A DNA stretch of 64,000 nucleotides from Gimibacter soli (GCF_028463845.1 NZ_CP116805.1:2728001-2792000); one strand, 5' to 3'; numbered from the stretch's first letter, positions 48,161-59,441 are shown. Numbers and translations are program-made. Notes: generated from the letters alone by a model not told the origin.

Positions 48161-49178
48161 CCCTCGTCATCGATTGCCACGGCCATTACACCACAGCGCC
48201 CGAGCCGCATAACGAATGGCGCGAGGCCCAGAAGGCCGCCTTCAAAACAGGTGCGAAGCCCCCGGCCTATCCCGACATATCTGACGCCGAGATCATTGAA
48301 ACGATCGAAAAGAACCAGCTCAAACTGATCCGTGAGCGCGGCGCCGACATGACCATCTTTTCGCCCCGCGCATCCGCCATGGCCCACCATGTGGGCGACC
48401 AGGCGGTAAGCCAGGCCTGGTCGGAGCATTGCAACAATCTGATTGCGCGGGTCGCAGGGCTCTACCCTGAAGTTTTCGCCCCTGTCTGCATGCTGCCCCA
48501 GTCGCCTGATGCTGACCTGACGGCCTCCATTGCCGAACTGGAGCGCTGTGTCACACAGCATGGCTTCATCGGCTGTAACCTCAATCCCGATCCCGGCGGC
48601 GGTCATTTCAGGCATCCGCCGCTGACAGACCGATACTGGTACCCGATTTATGAGAAGATGGTGGAACTTGACGTGCCCGCCATGATCCATGTGTCGGGCA
48701 GTTGCAACCCCGGCCTCCACGCCACCGGCGCCTTCTATATTGCGGCCGACAGCATCGCCTTCATGCAGCTTCTGCAAGGCGACCTGTTCAAGGACTTCCC
48801 GACGCTGCGCCTGATCATCCCACACGGCGGCGGGGCGGTTCCCTATCACTGGGGTCGCTACCGGGGGCTTGCCGACATGCTGAAAAAGCCGGCGCTCGAT
48901 GGGCATCTTATGAACAATGTCTTTTTCGACACGTGTGTTTATCACCAGCCGGGGATCGACCTCTTGGCCGACGTAATCGAGACCAAGAATATTCTTTTCG
49001 GATCCGAAATGGTTGGCGCCGTGCGCGGCATCGATCCGACAACCGGCCATTATTTCGATGACACGAAGCGGTACATTGATGCCCTTGATATCCCGGATGC
49101 AGACCGGCACGCGATCTTCGAAGGCAATGCCCGCCGCGTCTTTCCGCGGCTTGATGCACAGCTGAAAGCGAGGGGCCT

Positions 49179-49182
<4 letters not shown>
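48157..49182 (+). CDS. ligJ: 4-oxalomesaconate hydratase
   Basis: The 341-residue protein is an amidohydrolase-fold hydratase of the LigJ type. It opens VIDCHGHYTTAPEPHNEWRE (metal HxH) and has FIGCNLNPDPGGGHF, MIHVSGSCNPGLHATGA and IPHGGGAVPYHWGRYRGLAD, all close to SYK-6 LigJ. It adds water to the oxalomesaconate isomer to give 4-carboxy-4-hydroxy-2-oxoadipate, the LigK substrate. It overlaps the gene before by four bases and ligA by four (GTGA). Confidence 0.92.
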
Positions 49183-50431
<1,249 letters not shown>

Positions 50432-50433
50432 CA

Positions 50434-51381
50434 ATGCGGATCGCCCTCGCCGGTGCCGGTGCCTTTGGAGAGAAGCATCTCGACGGCCTCAAGAAGATCG
50501 ACGGTGTTACTGTCACCTCGCTCGTCGGTCGTCGGCTTGAGCCGACCCAAGCCATTGCCGAGAAGTACGGCATCCCCCATGCCACCACTTATCTTGCCGA
50601 AACGCTGGCCCGCGACGATGTGGACGCCGTGATCCTGTGTACACCCACGCAGATGCATGCCGCGCAGGCCATCCAGTGCATGGACGCAGGCAAGCATGTG
50701 CAGGTGGAAATTCCCCTTGCCGACAGCTGGGCGGATTCCGAGGCAGCGATGAAGAAGCAGCAGGAAACCGGCCTCGTCTGCATGGTCGGCCATACCCGCC
50801 GCTTCAACCCGTCGCATCAGTGGGTCCACAACCGGATCAGGGCTGGCGAATTGAATGTCCAGCAGATGGACGTGCAGACCTATTTCTTCCGCCGCCAGAA
50901 TATGAATGCGAAGGGCGAGCCCAGAAGCTGGACAGATCACCTGCTGTGGCACCATGCGGCGCACACGGTGGATCTGTTTGCCTATCAGGCAGGACCTGTG
51001 GTTGCAGGCAATGTCCTGCAGGGTCCGATCCACCCGGAACTTGGCATCGCCATGGATATGTCAATCCAGTTGAAGGCTGAAAGCGGGGCAATCTGCACCC
51101 TTTCGCTCAGCTTCAACAACGACGGACCACTTGGCACCTTCTTCCGCTACATCTGCGACAACGGCACCTATATCGCCCGCTATGACGATCTCGTCACTGG
51201 CCGCGAAGAAGCAATCGATGTGTCGAAGGTTGATGTCTCGATGAACGGCATCGAACTGCAAGACCGCGAGTTCATCGCCGCCATCCGTGAAGGCCGTGAG
51301 CCCAATTCAAGCGTTGCAAAGGTCCTGCCCTGCTACAAGGTGCTGCATGACCTTGAACAGCAACTGCGCAGCGGAGGCTGA
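50434..51381 (+). CDS. ligC: 4-carboxy-2-hydroxymuconate-6-semialdehyde dehydrogenase
   Basis: The 315-residue protein is a GFO/IDH/MocA oxidoreductase of the LigC type: NADP site ALAGAGAFGEKHLDGL, CTPTQMHAAQAIQCMDAGKHV and ADSWADSEAAM. LigC oxidises the hemiacetal of the ring-opened semialdehyde to 2-pyrone-4,6-dicarboxylate. AGGAGACTGACA precedes the start, three bases after the ligB stop. Confidence 0.92.
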   Translation: MRIALAGAGAFGEKHLDGLKKIDGVTVTSLVGRRLEPTQAIAEKYGIPHATTYLAETLARDDVDAVILCTPTQMHAAQAIQCMDAGKHVQVEIPLADSWADSEAAMKKQQETGLVCMVGHTRRFNPSHQWVHNRIRAGELNVQQMDVQTYFFRRQNMNAKGEPRSWTDHLLWHHAAHTVDLFAYQAGPVVAGNVLQGPIHPELGIAMDMSIQLKAESGAICTLSLSFNNDGPLGTFFRYICDNGTYIARYDDLVTGREEAIDVSKVDVSMNGIELQDREFIAAIREGREPNSSVAKVLPCYKVLHDLEQQLRSGG

Positions 51382-51383
51382 TC

Positions 51384-52562
51384 ATGGCCGGGGTCAAGAC
51401 ACAGGTTGCAATCGTTGGTGCCGGGCCAGCCGGCCTTCTTTTGGCGCATCTCCTGAAAGCCGAAGGTATCGATTGCATCGTTATTGAACGGGTCAGCGGC
51501 GACTATGTACTTGGCCGCATTCGGGCAGGTGTTCTGGAGCAGGTAACGATCGACCTGATGGCGCGACTTGGCCTGGATAGCCGCATGAAGGCCGAAGGCC
51601 TGTATCACGAAGGCTTCAATCTCGCCGATGGCAGGCGCCTGATCCATATCGACATCGCAGGCCTGACTGGCAAGCGTGTCATGGTATACGGCCAGACCGA
51701 ACTGACCCGCGACCTGATGGATGCCGCCAGCCCGCGCGGCGTCGAGGTTATCTATGAAGCCGCCAATGTGGCGCTCCATGATATCGAAACCGATGCGCCC
51801 CACATTACCTACTCGAAAGATGGCCTGAACCACCGGATTGACGCCCGGTTTATCTGCGGCTGCGACGGGTTCCACGGGCCCTCCCGGCAAGCCATCCCGA
51901 AAAGCGCTGGCAAGGCCTACGAGCGGGTCTATCCCTTCGGTTGGCTCGGTATTCTTGCCGACGTTCCCCCATGCGAAGCCGAGCTGATCTACGCCAATCA
52001 CGAACGCGGATTTGCGCTGGCGTCGATGCGGTCGCCGACCCGCAGTCGTTATTATATCGACGTGCCGCTCAGTGAAACAGTCGATGACTGGCCGGATGAA
52101 AAGCTGTGGGACGAACTCGCCATTCGACTTGGCCCGGACGCCGCAGCCCATATCACGCGGGGGCCAGCCCTCGAAAAATCCGTCGCGCCACTCCGTTCCT
52201 TTGTGTTTGAGCCGATGCGATACGGCAGCCTGATGCTGGCGGGAGACGCCGCCCATATCGTTCCGCCGACCGGCGCCAAAGGGCTCAATCTGGCAGCATC
52301 CGATGTTGCCTATCTGTCGGACGGGCTGATAGCCTATTTCAACAAACAAGACAGCGCGCCGCTGGCCTCCTATTCCGAAAAGGCGCTTGCCCGCGTCTGG
52401 AAGTCCGAGCGTTTCTCCTGGTCCCTGACCCGGCTGATGCACCGATTCCCCGAAGACGGGTCTTTCGAACGCGCCATGCAAGTGGCAGAGCTTGATTATA
52501 TCGCCTCATCAAAAGCGGCACAGACCGCCATTGCGGAGAATTATGTCGGCCTGCCGCTCTGA
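51384..52562 (+). CDS. pobA: 4-hydroxybenzoate 3-monooxygenase
   Basis: The 392-residue flavoprotein matches PobA: FAD site VAIVGAGPAGLLLAHLL, the NADPH/FAD DG motif CGCDGFHGPSRQAIP, and LAGDAAHIVPPTGAKGLNLA. ERVSGDYVLGRIRAGVLEQ is the PobA-specific region. It hydroxylates 4-hydroxybenzoate to protocatechuate. Two bases separate it from ligC, so the H-branch enzyme is co-expressed with ring cleavage. Confidence 0.93.
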   Translation: MAGVKTQVAIVGAGPAGLLLAHLLKAEGIDCIVIERVSGDYVLGRIRAGVLEQVTIDLMARLGLDSRMKAEGLYHEGFNLADGRRLIHIDIAGLTGKRVMVYGQTELTRDLMDAASPRGVEVIYEAANVALHDIETDAPHITYSKDGLNHRIDARFICGCDGFHGPSRQAIPKSAGKAYERVYPFGWLGILADVPPCEAELIYANHERGFALASMRSPTRSRYYIDVPLSETVDDWPDEKLWDELAIRLGPDAAAHITRGPALEKSVAPLRSFVFEPMRYGSLMLAGDAAHIVPPTGAKGLNLAASDVAYLSDGLIAYFNKQDSAPLASYSEKALARVWKSERFSWSLTRLMHRFPEDGSFERAMQVAELDYIASSKAAQTAIAENYVGLPL

Positions 52563-52574
52563 GAAAGGAACAGA

Positions 52575-53585
52575 ATGACATCTCTTCCCGTCCCCAAGAT
52601 CGGCCCCTACCCCGTTTCCGCCATCGGCCTTGGCTGCATGAACCTGAGTCATGCCTACGGCATCTCGCCGTCCGAGGCAGATGGAATCCGCCTGCTGAAC
52701 CACGCGCTTGATGCCGGTGTCACCTTTTTCGATACAGCGGCGCTTTATGGCATGGGCGCCAACGAGCGGCTTGTGGGCAAGGCGATCATGCACCGCAAGG
52801 CCGAATTCACCCTCGCCAGCAAATGCGTGCTTGATGTCTATGACGGCAAACGTGGTCTCAATGGCCGGCCGGACGCCATCCTGAAGACGCTTGATCAGGC
52901 TCTGGTTCGGCTCGGCACCGATCATATCGATCTTTATTATCTGCACCGGCTGGACCGGAACGTGCCCATCGAGGAATCGGTGGGCGCCCTTGCACGCGCA
53001 AGAGAGGCCGGCAAGATCGGCGCTATCGGTGTTTCCGAAATGTCAGCTCCGACCATCCGGCGCGCCCACGCCGAGCATCCCTTGGCAGCCGTCCAAAGTG
53101 AATATTCGCCGTGGGTCAGGAATGTGGAAGTCGCAGTGCTCGATACCTGTCGGGAGCTTGGTATCGGCTTTGTCGCCTTCTCCCCGGTTGCCCGGGGATT
53201 TCTGGCCGGTGCCGTCAGTTCCCTCGATTTCGTGGAAGGTGATATCCGCACCGCCATGCCCCGCTTCCAGGAACCGAGTTTCACCCAAAATCTGGCACTT
53301 TTCGAACGCTTCAAGACGGTGGCCGAAACTGCCGGAGTTACCCCCGCACAATTGTCGCTCGCCTGGGTGCTGTCACGCGGCGATCATATCGTGCCGATCC
53401 CCGGCACCCGCTCCATCACCCATCTGGATGAGGATCTTGCCGCTGCATCGATGGACGTCAGCGTGGAGGCATTTGCAGCAGTGGATGAAATCTTTGCGCC
53501 CGGTGCTGTCGCCGGCCCACGTTATTCCCCCGCCATGCAGGCACAGATCGATACCGAACTGTTACCGGAAGAGGTAGCCGGTTGA
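52575..53585 (+). CDS. Aldo/keto reductase
   Basis: The 336-residue protein is a TIM-barrel aldo/keto reductase. The catalytic tetrad is visible: Asp in TFFDTAALYG, Tyr in the same block, Lys in LASKCVLD and His in YYLHRLDRN. VPIPGTRSITHLDED is the NADPH phosphate-binding loop of the AKR11/IolS-like group. It follows pobA by 12 bases and may reduce aromatic aldehydes such as vanillin or protocatechualdehyde to relieve toxicity; this is inference from position. Confidence 0.82.
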   Translation: MTSLPVPKIGPYPVSAIGLGCMNLSHAYGISPSEADGIRLLNHALDAGVTFFDTAALYGMGANERLVGKAIMHRKAEFTLASKCVLDVYDGKRGLNGRPDAILKTLDQALVRLGTDHIDLYYLHRLDRNVPIEESVGALARAREAGKIGAIGVSEMSAPTIRRAHAEHPLAAVQSEYSPWVRNVEVAVLDTCRELGIGFVAFSPVARGFLAGAVSSLDFVEGDIRTAMPRFQEPSFTQNLALFERFKTVAETAGVTPAQLSLAWVLSRGDHIVPIPGTRSITHLDEDLAAASMDVSVEAFAAVDEIFAPGAVAGPRYSPAMQAQIDTELLPEEVAG

Positions 53586-53597
53586 GCCAACCGGCAT

Positions 53598-53633
53598 GAA
53601 AGGGGCCGACGCCGGACGCGGATCGGCCCTTTC
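53598..53633. terminator. Bidirectional hairpin between convergent operons
   Basis: GAAAGGGGCCGA (53598-53609) pairs with TCGGCCCTTTC (53623-53633) with one bulged G. It sits exactly between the convergent pobA-side and FerA-side operons. No good U-run is seen on either side beyond the stem's own T/A ends. Confidence 0.6.
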
Positions 53634-53644
53634 ACAAGGTTTCT

Positions 53645-55786
53645 CTATTCGGGCCTGACCATCATGAGGGCATCAAGCGCGACGGCACCTTCACCTTCGG
53701 GATAGACAACCACGGGATTGAGGTCGACCTCGGCGATCCGCGGCTGCGACACCATCAGCCGGCCGAGGCGGGAAATGATGTCCGCAACGGCCACAACATC
53801 CAGCCGCGGCGATCCACGGTAGCCTTTAAGAAGCGGCGCCATCCTGAGTTTGCCTAGCTCGGCAACGATGTCCTGCACCGGCAGGTCCGGCACCAGAAGG
53901 CGGGTATCCTTCATGATTTCGGCAGTCACACCACCGACGCCAACAAGCACAACGGCTCCCCAGTCCGGGTCGTTACGCGCACCAATGATCAGTTCAAAAC
54001 CGCGCTTGCCCATCCCTTCCACGAGCACGCCATCAAGCCTGATCGATGAATTGTATGTCTTTACGCTTGCTTGCATCCGTGCCCAGGCCGCACGGACAGC
54101 GCCCGAGCTCCCGCAGTTCAGCTCAACCCCACCGGCATCACTCTTGTGACTGAGATCGGCGGACTGCGCCTTCAGGGCGACCGGGAAGCCCAGACGCTCT
54201 GCCGCTGCCACCGCCTCATCAACGGTCGCGGCAAATTGGCCGACGGGAAAGGCGACACCTTGGGGCCCGAGAAGCTCCTTCGCCTTATACTCGGGGATCA
54301 CCCCGCCTTCTGGCGGCAGCGCCAATGGCGGCATCTGCGTCGCCGGTGCTTTCGCAAAACTTCTGCCTGCCAGGTCATTCAACCGCTTCAATGCCCGGAA
54401 CACCCTTTCCGTTGACGGGAAATAGGGAATACCCAACCGGCGAAGATCGGCAATGAAGGCGGCCGGAATATCGCCTCCTTCATCAAGCCCCGCAAAGATC
54501 ACCGGCTTCTGCGGCTTCAGCTCGGATACTGCCTTCAATATCGGCGGCAACTTGATGCCCGAAGTCACAGGGTCTGTCTGAATGATGCCCACAACGATGC
54601 TGCCGAACCGGCCGTCATCAAAAAGTGCGGCGAGCGTGCGGAAATAGAGATCCGGATCAACGAGCCCCTGCGCAGTAAGATCAAGCGGATTGCTGACCTC
54701 GACAAATTCAGGGAGCGCAGCCCTCAAGGCTGGTGAATCCTCTGCTGTCACCTTTGGCAGATCAACGCCAAGGGTTTCGCATAGATCATAGGTCAGCGCC
54801 TTGAACGCGCCGGACTCACCAAGGACAGCGGCCCCGCCCTCGGGCATTGCCGGGCAGCGCACGATGATCTCGGCGATGTCCGCCAGTTCTTCAAGGGTTT
54901 CAGCAAAGACAACCCCGGCCCGTTCCACCTTGGTGCGCATGACGGCATAATCACCCGCGAGGGCACCGGTGTGGGTCGCCGCAGACTCTCGCGCGGCACT
55001 GCTTTTGCCCGGATGCAACAACACAATTGTCTTGCCGGCATCGCGGGCACGGAGGGCAGCGGCCAGAAACCGCTGCGGCTTCCGGAACTGTTCGACCAGC
55101 ATCACGATCACCCGTGTGGCGGCATCGCCAACGAGATAATCGACATAATCCTCAACACCGCTCGCTGCTTCGTTACCGGTAGAAACCGAGAAGGTGAGGC
55201 CAAGGTCGCGGCTTGCAATTGTGGTACCGAGGACCGCAGCCATAGCCCCGCTTTGCGATACGATGCCGATCCCCGGCCGGTTACCGGGCGGCTTCGCTTT
55301 CGTCTCCACAAAGGTGAGCGGGATACCATCGACATAATTGACAAGACCAAGGCAGTTCGGCCCTTCAACGACCATGCCGGCGTCCCTTGCGATGCGCGCA
55401 ATTTCACGCTGCTCCGCCATGCCTTCCTCACCGCCTTCGGCGAAGCCTGCGGAAAAGATGACCACAGACCCGACCTTCGCGGCCGCCAGCGCCTTCATGC
55501 TGTCAAGAACGGCAGCGCGCGGGATGGCCAGCACGGCGGCATCCACCCCGGAGGGCAGTTGATCGATCGAGGCGAGGCAGGGGCGACCGTTGATCTCCTC
55601 CCTTTTCGGATTGATCAGGTGAATATCGCCTGTGAACCCGTTGCTCTCGAGATTGGCGAGAACGGATGCCCCGAGCGCCCCGCGCTTTTCCGAAGCCCCG
55701 ACAATCACCACGGATCGCGGCCTCAGGAGACGCTCAACCGCAGCGCGCGGCAACGCAGCCTGTTCGAACTCTGAAATTTCAGGCAT
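53645..55786 (-). CDS. ferA: ADP-forming acyl-CoA synthetase, likely feruloyl-CoA synthetase
   Basis: The 713-residue protein belongs to the NDP-forming acyl-CoA synthetases: CoA-binding Rossmann (about 10-130; RSVVIVGASEKRGALG), succinyl-CoA ligase-like part with likely phospho-His H272 in SAATHTGALAGDY, and C-terminal ATP-grasp (about 490-713; GFPVALKAQSADLSHKSDAGG). SYK-6 FerA, which activates ferulate, is of this type. It is co-transcribed with a hydroxycinnamoyl-CoA hydratase-lyase (4 bases apart) and a vanillin-type dehydrogenase. The frame extends to 55927 but only over that neighbouring gene, so 55786 was chosen. Confidence 0.83.
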   Translation of the reverse strand: MPEISEFEQAALPRAAVERLLRPRSVVIVGASEKRGALGASVLANLESNGFTGDIHLINPKREEINGRPCLASIDQLPSGVDAAVLAIPRAAVLDSMKALAAAKVGSVVIFSAGFAEGGEEGMAEQREIARIARDAGMVVEGPNCLGLVNYVDGIPLTFVETKAKPPGNRPGIGIVSQSGAMAAVLGTTIASRDLGLTFSVSTGNEAASGVEDYVDYLVGDAATRVIVMLVEQFRKPQRFLAAALRARDAGKTIVLLHPGKSSAARESAATHTGALAGDYAVMRTKVERAGVVFAETLEELADIAEIIVRCPAMPEGGAAVLGESGAFKALTYDLCETLGVDLPKVTAEDSPALRAALPEFVEVSNPLDLTAQGLVDPDLYFRTLAALFDDGRFGSIVVGIIQTDPVTSGIKLPPILKAVSELKPQKPVIFAGLDEGGDIPAAFIADLRRLGIPYFPSTERVFRALKRLNDLAGRSFAKAPATQMPPLALPPEGGVIPEYKAKELLGPQGVAFPVGQFAATVDEAVAAAERLGFPVALKAQSADLSHKSDAGGVELNCGSSGAVRAAWARMQASVKTYNSSIRLDGVLVEGMGKRGFELIIGARNDPDWGAVVLVGVGGVTAEIMKDTRLLVPDLPVQDIVAELGKLRMAPLLKGYRGSPRLDVVAVADIISRLGRLMVSQPRIAEVDLNPVVVYPEGEGAVALDALMMVRPE

Positions 55787-55790
55787 GAGG

Positions 55791-56621
55791 TTACCTGTTT
55801 TTGTCGTAGGCGCCGAGGCCGGGCTTGTATGACTTTTCATCGATAAACTGGCGAATCCCTTCCTTGCGGCCCTCATTGTCGAAGCTGTTGGCAGCCTCCT
55901 GGGCGCGCACGAGGAAATCTTCGGCATTATCGTAGGTCATTTCGCGAACCCGCCGAATAGCGTCCTTGGTTGCCTTCAGGGCGACGGGGTTTTTCCCCAA
56001 CAACACCTTGGCAACTTCGGTGACCCGTTCCTTCAGGGCTGACAGCGGCAAGGCCTCGTTCACGAGCCCCCATTCTGCGGCCGTCTTGCCGTCGATATTC
56101 TCGCCCATCATGGCGTGATACATGGCGCGGCGGAAGGAGACGAGCTCGGCAATCACTTTCGAGGCCCCACCACCCGGCAGGATGCCCCAGTTGATTTCCG
56201 ACAGGCCGAACTGGGCTTCCTCGGCCGCAAAGGCGAGGTCACAGGCAAAGAGTGGCCCATAGCCGCCCCCGAAACACCAGCCATTCACCATGGCGATGGT
56301 CGGCTTCTGGTACCAGCGCAGACGGCGCCACCAGCCGTAGGATTCGCGCTGGGCATTCCGCACGGCACCAAGGCCTTTGGCCTCATTCTCGCGGAAATAT
56401 TCCTTCAGATCCATGCCCGCGCTCCAGGCCGTTCCCTCACCGGTCAGGACGAGTACGCCCACGTCATCACGAAACTCCAGATCATCCAGCACTCGCATCA
56501 TCTGCCGGTTGAGCTTGGGGCTCATGCAATTGCGCTTCTCGGGGCGATTGAAGCTTACCCACGCAATGCCGTCCTCGATGGTGACGGCGACAGTGTCTTC
56601 TTCCAGACGTTCGGTTGTCAT
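55791..56621 (-). CDS. Hydroxycinnamoyl-CoA hydratase-lyase (crotonase family)
   Basis: The 276-residue protein has the length and wording of HCHL (Ech, FerB), which adds water to feruloyl- or p-coumaroyl-CoA and splits off vanillin or 4-hydroxybenzaldehyde plus acetyl-CoA. The oxyanion blocks are SAGMDLKEYF and GWCFGGGYGPLFACDLA; catalytic Glu is E142 in LSEINWGILPGG. By my recall of Pseudomonas fluorescens HCHL, Ser123 is Gly (G122) and Tyr239 is Val (V238) here. The C-terminus DEKSYKPGLGAYDK matches HCHL well. It lies between ferA and the vanillin dehydrogenase gene. Confidence 0.87.
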   Translation of the reverse strand: MTTERLEEDTVAVTIEDGIAWVSFNRPEKRNCMSPKLNRQMMRVLDDLEFRDDVGVLVLTGEGTAWSAGMDLKEYFRENEAKGLGAVRNAQRESYGWWRRLRWYQKPTIAMVNGWCFGGGYGPLFACDLAFAAEEAQFGLSEINWGILPGGGASKVIAELVSFRRAMYHAMMGENIDGKTAAEWGLVNEALPLSALKERVTEVAKVLLGKNPVALKATKDAIRRVREMTYDNAEDFLVRAQEAANSFDNEGRKEGIRQFIDEKSYKPGLGAYDKNR

Positions 56622-56647
56622 TGTTTCAACTCCTTGGAAATCTTTGA

Positions 56648-58066
56648 TCAGATGGGGAAATGGCCGGGTTCGGTTTCAACCGTGACCCAGCGAAGTTCGG
56701 TGAAGGCATCGATGCCTGCCTTGCCGCCGAAGCGGCCATAGCCGGAAGCCTTGGTGCCGCCGAAGGGCATTTGGGCCTCGTCATGCACGGTCGGCCCGTT
56801 GACGTGGCAGATGCCGGATTTGATCTGGCGCGCAACCCGAAGTCCGCGTGACGTATCGCGCGTAAAGACCGAGGCACTGAGGCCATATTCAGTGTCGTTG
56901 GCAAGCTCCACGGCATGCGCCTCGTCGCGCGCGCGGACGACCGCAACAACCGGCCCGAAGCTCTCCTCCCGGAACAGCCGCATCGCAGGGGTCACCTTGT
57001 CGACAACATGGGCAGGCATGATCACACCGTCCGCAGCACCGCCATTGGCGAGCGACGCTCCGGCCGCAACAGCATCCTCGATCAGCGACTGGACATGCTG
57101 CACCGTTTTCAGGTCAACCACGGCACCCAGAGGCGTTTTCCCCTCGCGCGGGTCACCCGCCTTCATGGTGGCGACCTTCGCCTTGAATTTCTCGACAAAG
57201 GCATCGGCGACGGCGTCGACAACGATCAAACGTTCCGTAGACATACAGATTTGCCCCTGATTCATGAAGGCACCGAAGGCTGCCGCCTTCACGGCTTCAT
57301 CGAGGTCTGCATCGTCCAGCACGATCAGGGGGGCTTTGCCACCGAGTTCCAGAAGCACCGGCTTCAGATTTTCAGCCGCCCGCTTCGCAACAATGCGGCC
57401 AACAGCGGTGGAACCGGTGAAATTGATGCGCCGGACCGCCGGATGGTCGATCAGGGTGCCTACCACTTCACCAGCGTCTGCCGGCGCATTTGTGACGATA
57501 TTGACTGTGCCATCAGGCAACCCGGCTTCGGCGAAGGCATCGATGATCAGGCTGTGGGTCCGCGGGCATATCTCTGACGCCTTTAGGATGACACTATTAC
57601 CGCACGCAAGCGGCACGGCAATCGCTCGCACCCCGAGGATGATCGGCGCGTTCCAGGGCGCAATGCCAAGCACAACCCCCGCCGGCTCCCGCAGCGCCAT
57701 GGCGATACAGCCCGGCTTGTCGGACGGGATCACTTCCCCCGATATCTGGGTGGTCAACGCGGCGGCCTCGCGCACCATGCTGCTGGCCAGCATCAGGTTG
57801 AACCGCGCCCAACCTTCAGTGGCACCAATCTCGCCCATCATTGCATCGACAAAGTCGTTTGCGCGGGCATCGAGGGCCGCCGCCGCTTTCATCAGGAAAC
57901 TACGGCGAGCGTTTGGCCCAAGGGCACTCCATGCCGGAAAGGCTTGTGCCGCCTTGTCGGCAACCATGCCTGCCTCGGCAGCGGTCATGGCCTGAGCCGT
58001 GGTCGCCACCTCATTGGTGACGGGGTTGCGGCGCTCGAACGTCCTGGTCGCGCTTGTCTGTGTCAT
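56648..58066 (-). CDS. vdh: Vanillin/hydroxybenzaldehyde dehydrogenase
   Basis: The 472-residue aldehyde dehydrogenase carries the general base in LELGGKAPLIV and the nucleophile Cys in NQGQICMSTERL. GIAPWNAPIILGVRAIAVPLACGN with Ala in place of Phe at PWNxP is typical of salicylaldehyde and vanillin dehydrogenases. It would oxidise vanillin to vanillate and 4-hydroxybenzaldehyde to 4-hydroxybenzoate. The start at 58066 has GGAGGGGACCGAC directly upstream. It sits 27 bases before the hydratase-lyase gene. Confidence 0.86.
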   Translation of the reverse strand: MTQTSATRTFERRNPVTNEVATTAQAMTAAEAGMVADKAAQAFPAWSALGPNARRSFLMKAAAALDARANDFVDAMMGEIGATEGWARFNLMLASSMVREAAALTTQISGEVIPSDKPGCIAMALREPAGVVLGIAPWNAPIILGVRAIAVPLACGNSVILKASEICPRTHSLIIDAFAEAGLPDGTVNIVTNAPADAGEVVGTLIDHPAVRRINFTGSTAVGRIVAKRAAENLKPVLLELGGKAPLIVLDDADLDEAVKAAAFGAFMNQGQICMSTERLIVVDAVADAFVEKFKAKVATMKAGDPREGKTPLGAVVDLKTVQHVQSLIEDAVAAGASLANGGAADGVIMPAHVVDKVTPAMRLFREESFGPVVAVVRARDEAHAVELANDTEYGLSASVFTRDTSRGLRVARQIKSGICHVNGPTVHDEAQMPFGGTKASGYGRFGGKAGIDAFTELRWVTVETEPGHFPI

Positions 58067-58118
58067 GTCGGTCCCCTCCAGGATCAATGTCTATTCTGTT
58101 GACGCAATGCTTGGTGTT

Positions 58119-59441
58119 TCACGGATTGGTGGATTGCCGGGTCGGTCGCAGGGCAAATATCGCGGCAGCGGCGATGAGCGACCCGGCCGCCATCGCCAGG
58201 GAAACGCCGCCGAGGCCATAACCAAGCGTGAAGAGCAGCCCGGCGATCACTGGCCCGAGTGCGGCACCGCCACGCCCGATGCCAATGATGAGGCCGGTCC
58301 CCCCCGCCCTGAGCGAGGCCGGATAGGCCTGCGCGATGAGGGCATAGAGACCAACCACGCCGGCATTGGTGCAAAAACCAACGACGGCAGCAACGAACGA
58401 AAGGCCTGCCAGCTCGTTTTGTCCCTGCCCGAAATAGACCACCGCCAGAACCGAAGCCGCCATTGCGCCGATTACAAGCAAACGTGTGCTGATCTGCAGG
58501 CTGGAAATACCAAGAAGGAAGGCTCCGGCCAGGCCGCCGATATTGGCCGCCACCAGCACGGCGCCCGCTTCCGAAGGTGCATAGCCCATATCGACCACGA
58601 TCTTCGGGATCCATTTCAGGATGAAATAGAAGGTCATGATGTGGGTGAAATAGGCGAGCGTCAGCAGGATCGTCGGGCGAGCAAAGGCGCCGGAGAACAA
58701 TGCTGTCAAGCCGCCACGCTGGTTCTCGGTCGCCTGCGGCGGCGCCAACCGGGTCACCGTGGCGTGCCCAAGCCGCTTCAGCACTGCATTGATGCGCGCA
58801 ATCGGACGTTCCTGCTGTTTCTTCTGCATAAGAAAATCAATGGATTCCGGCAGCAGGAACCACGTTAGCGGCAGCATCAAGGCCGTCATGATCGTGCCGA
58901 GCACGAAAACATCCCGCCAGTTACCATCCACCAGCAGCATCGAGGCGAGCGCCCCGCCGATAATCGCACCGATCGGATAACCCGCAGCCATCGCGGTAAC
59001 GGCGAAACTCCGCCAGCGGTCATTCGCAAACTCCGCTGCCATGGCGTTTGTGCTGGCCAGCATGCCGCCGATGCCGATCCCGGTAATCAGACGGACAATC
59101 GACAGCATCAGGATACTGGTGGTGAAAATCGCGGCACCCATTCCAACCGTCATGATCACCAGACAGATGAGAATGGTCGGGCGGCGGCCAATACGGTCGG
59201 CAAAGTGCCCGAGTGTGATCGATCCGACCGACATGCCAAACAGTTCCATGGACAGCACGAGGCCAAGGGCAGCGCGGTCAATACCCCATTCTGCGGCGAT
59301 CCCCGGGGACGCAAAGCTGATCGACAGGACGTCGAAGCCATCAAGGGCCGTCAGCAGAACGCAAAGCACCACGACGGCGATCTGCATGCCCTTCATCGGC
59401 GACCTGGCAAGCACCGACCTCGGATCTTCATCGAAACTCAT
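58119..59441 (-). CDS. MFS aromatic acid transporter (AAHS family)
   Basis: The 440-residue protein has about 12 membrane helices and the aromatic acid:H+ symporter signature. GFDVLSISFASPGIAAEWG in helix 1 holds the conserved Asp of the DGxD-like motif, and GHFADRIGRRPTILI is the MFS A loop. PcaK, VanK and HcaK-type relatives import 4-hydroxybenzoate, protocatechuate, vanillate or hydroxycinnamates. It is the first gene after the operator-promoter at 59504-59532, so hydroxycinnamate is the likely cargo. Confidence 0.86.
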   Translation of the reverse strand: MSFDEDPRSVLARSPMKGMQIAVVVLCVLLTALDGFDVLSISFASPGIAAEWGIDRAALGLVLSMELFGMSVGSITLGHFADRIGRRPTILICLVIMTVGMGAAIFTTSILMLSIVRLITGIGIGGMLASTNAMAAEFANDRWRSFAVTAMAAGYPIGAIIGGALASMLLVDGNWRDVFVLGTIMTALMLPLTWFLLPESIDFLMQKKQQERPIARINAVLKRLGHATVTRLAPPQATENQRGGLTALFSGAFARPTILLTLAYFTHIMTFYFILKWIPKIVVDMGYAPSEAGAVLVAANIGGLAGAFLLGISSLQISTRLLVIGAMAASVLAVVYFGQGQNELAGLSFVAAVVGFCTNAGVVGLYALIAQAYPASLRAGGTGLIIGIGRGGAALGPVIAGLLFTLGYGLGGVSLAMAAGSLIAAAAIFALRPTRQSTNP

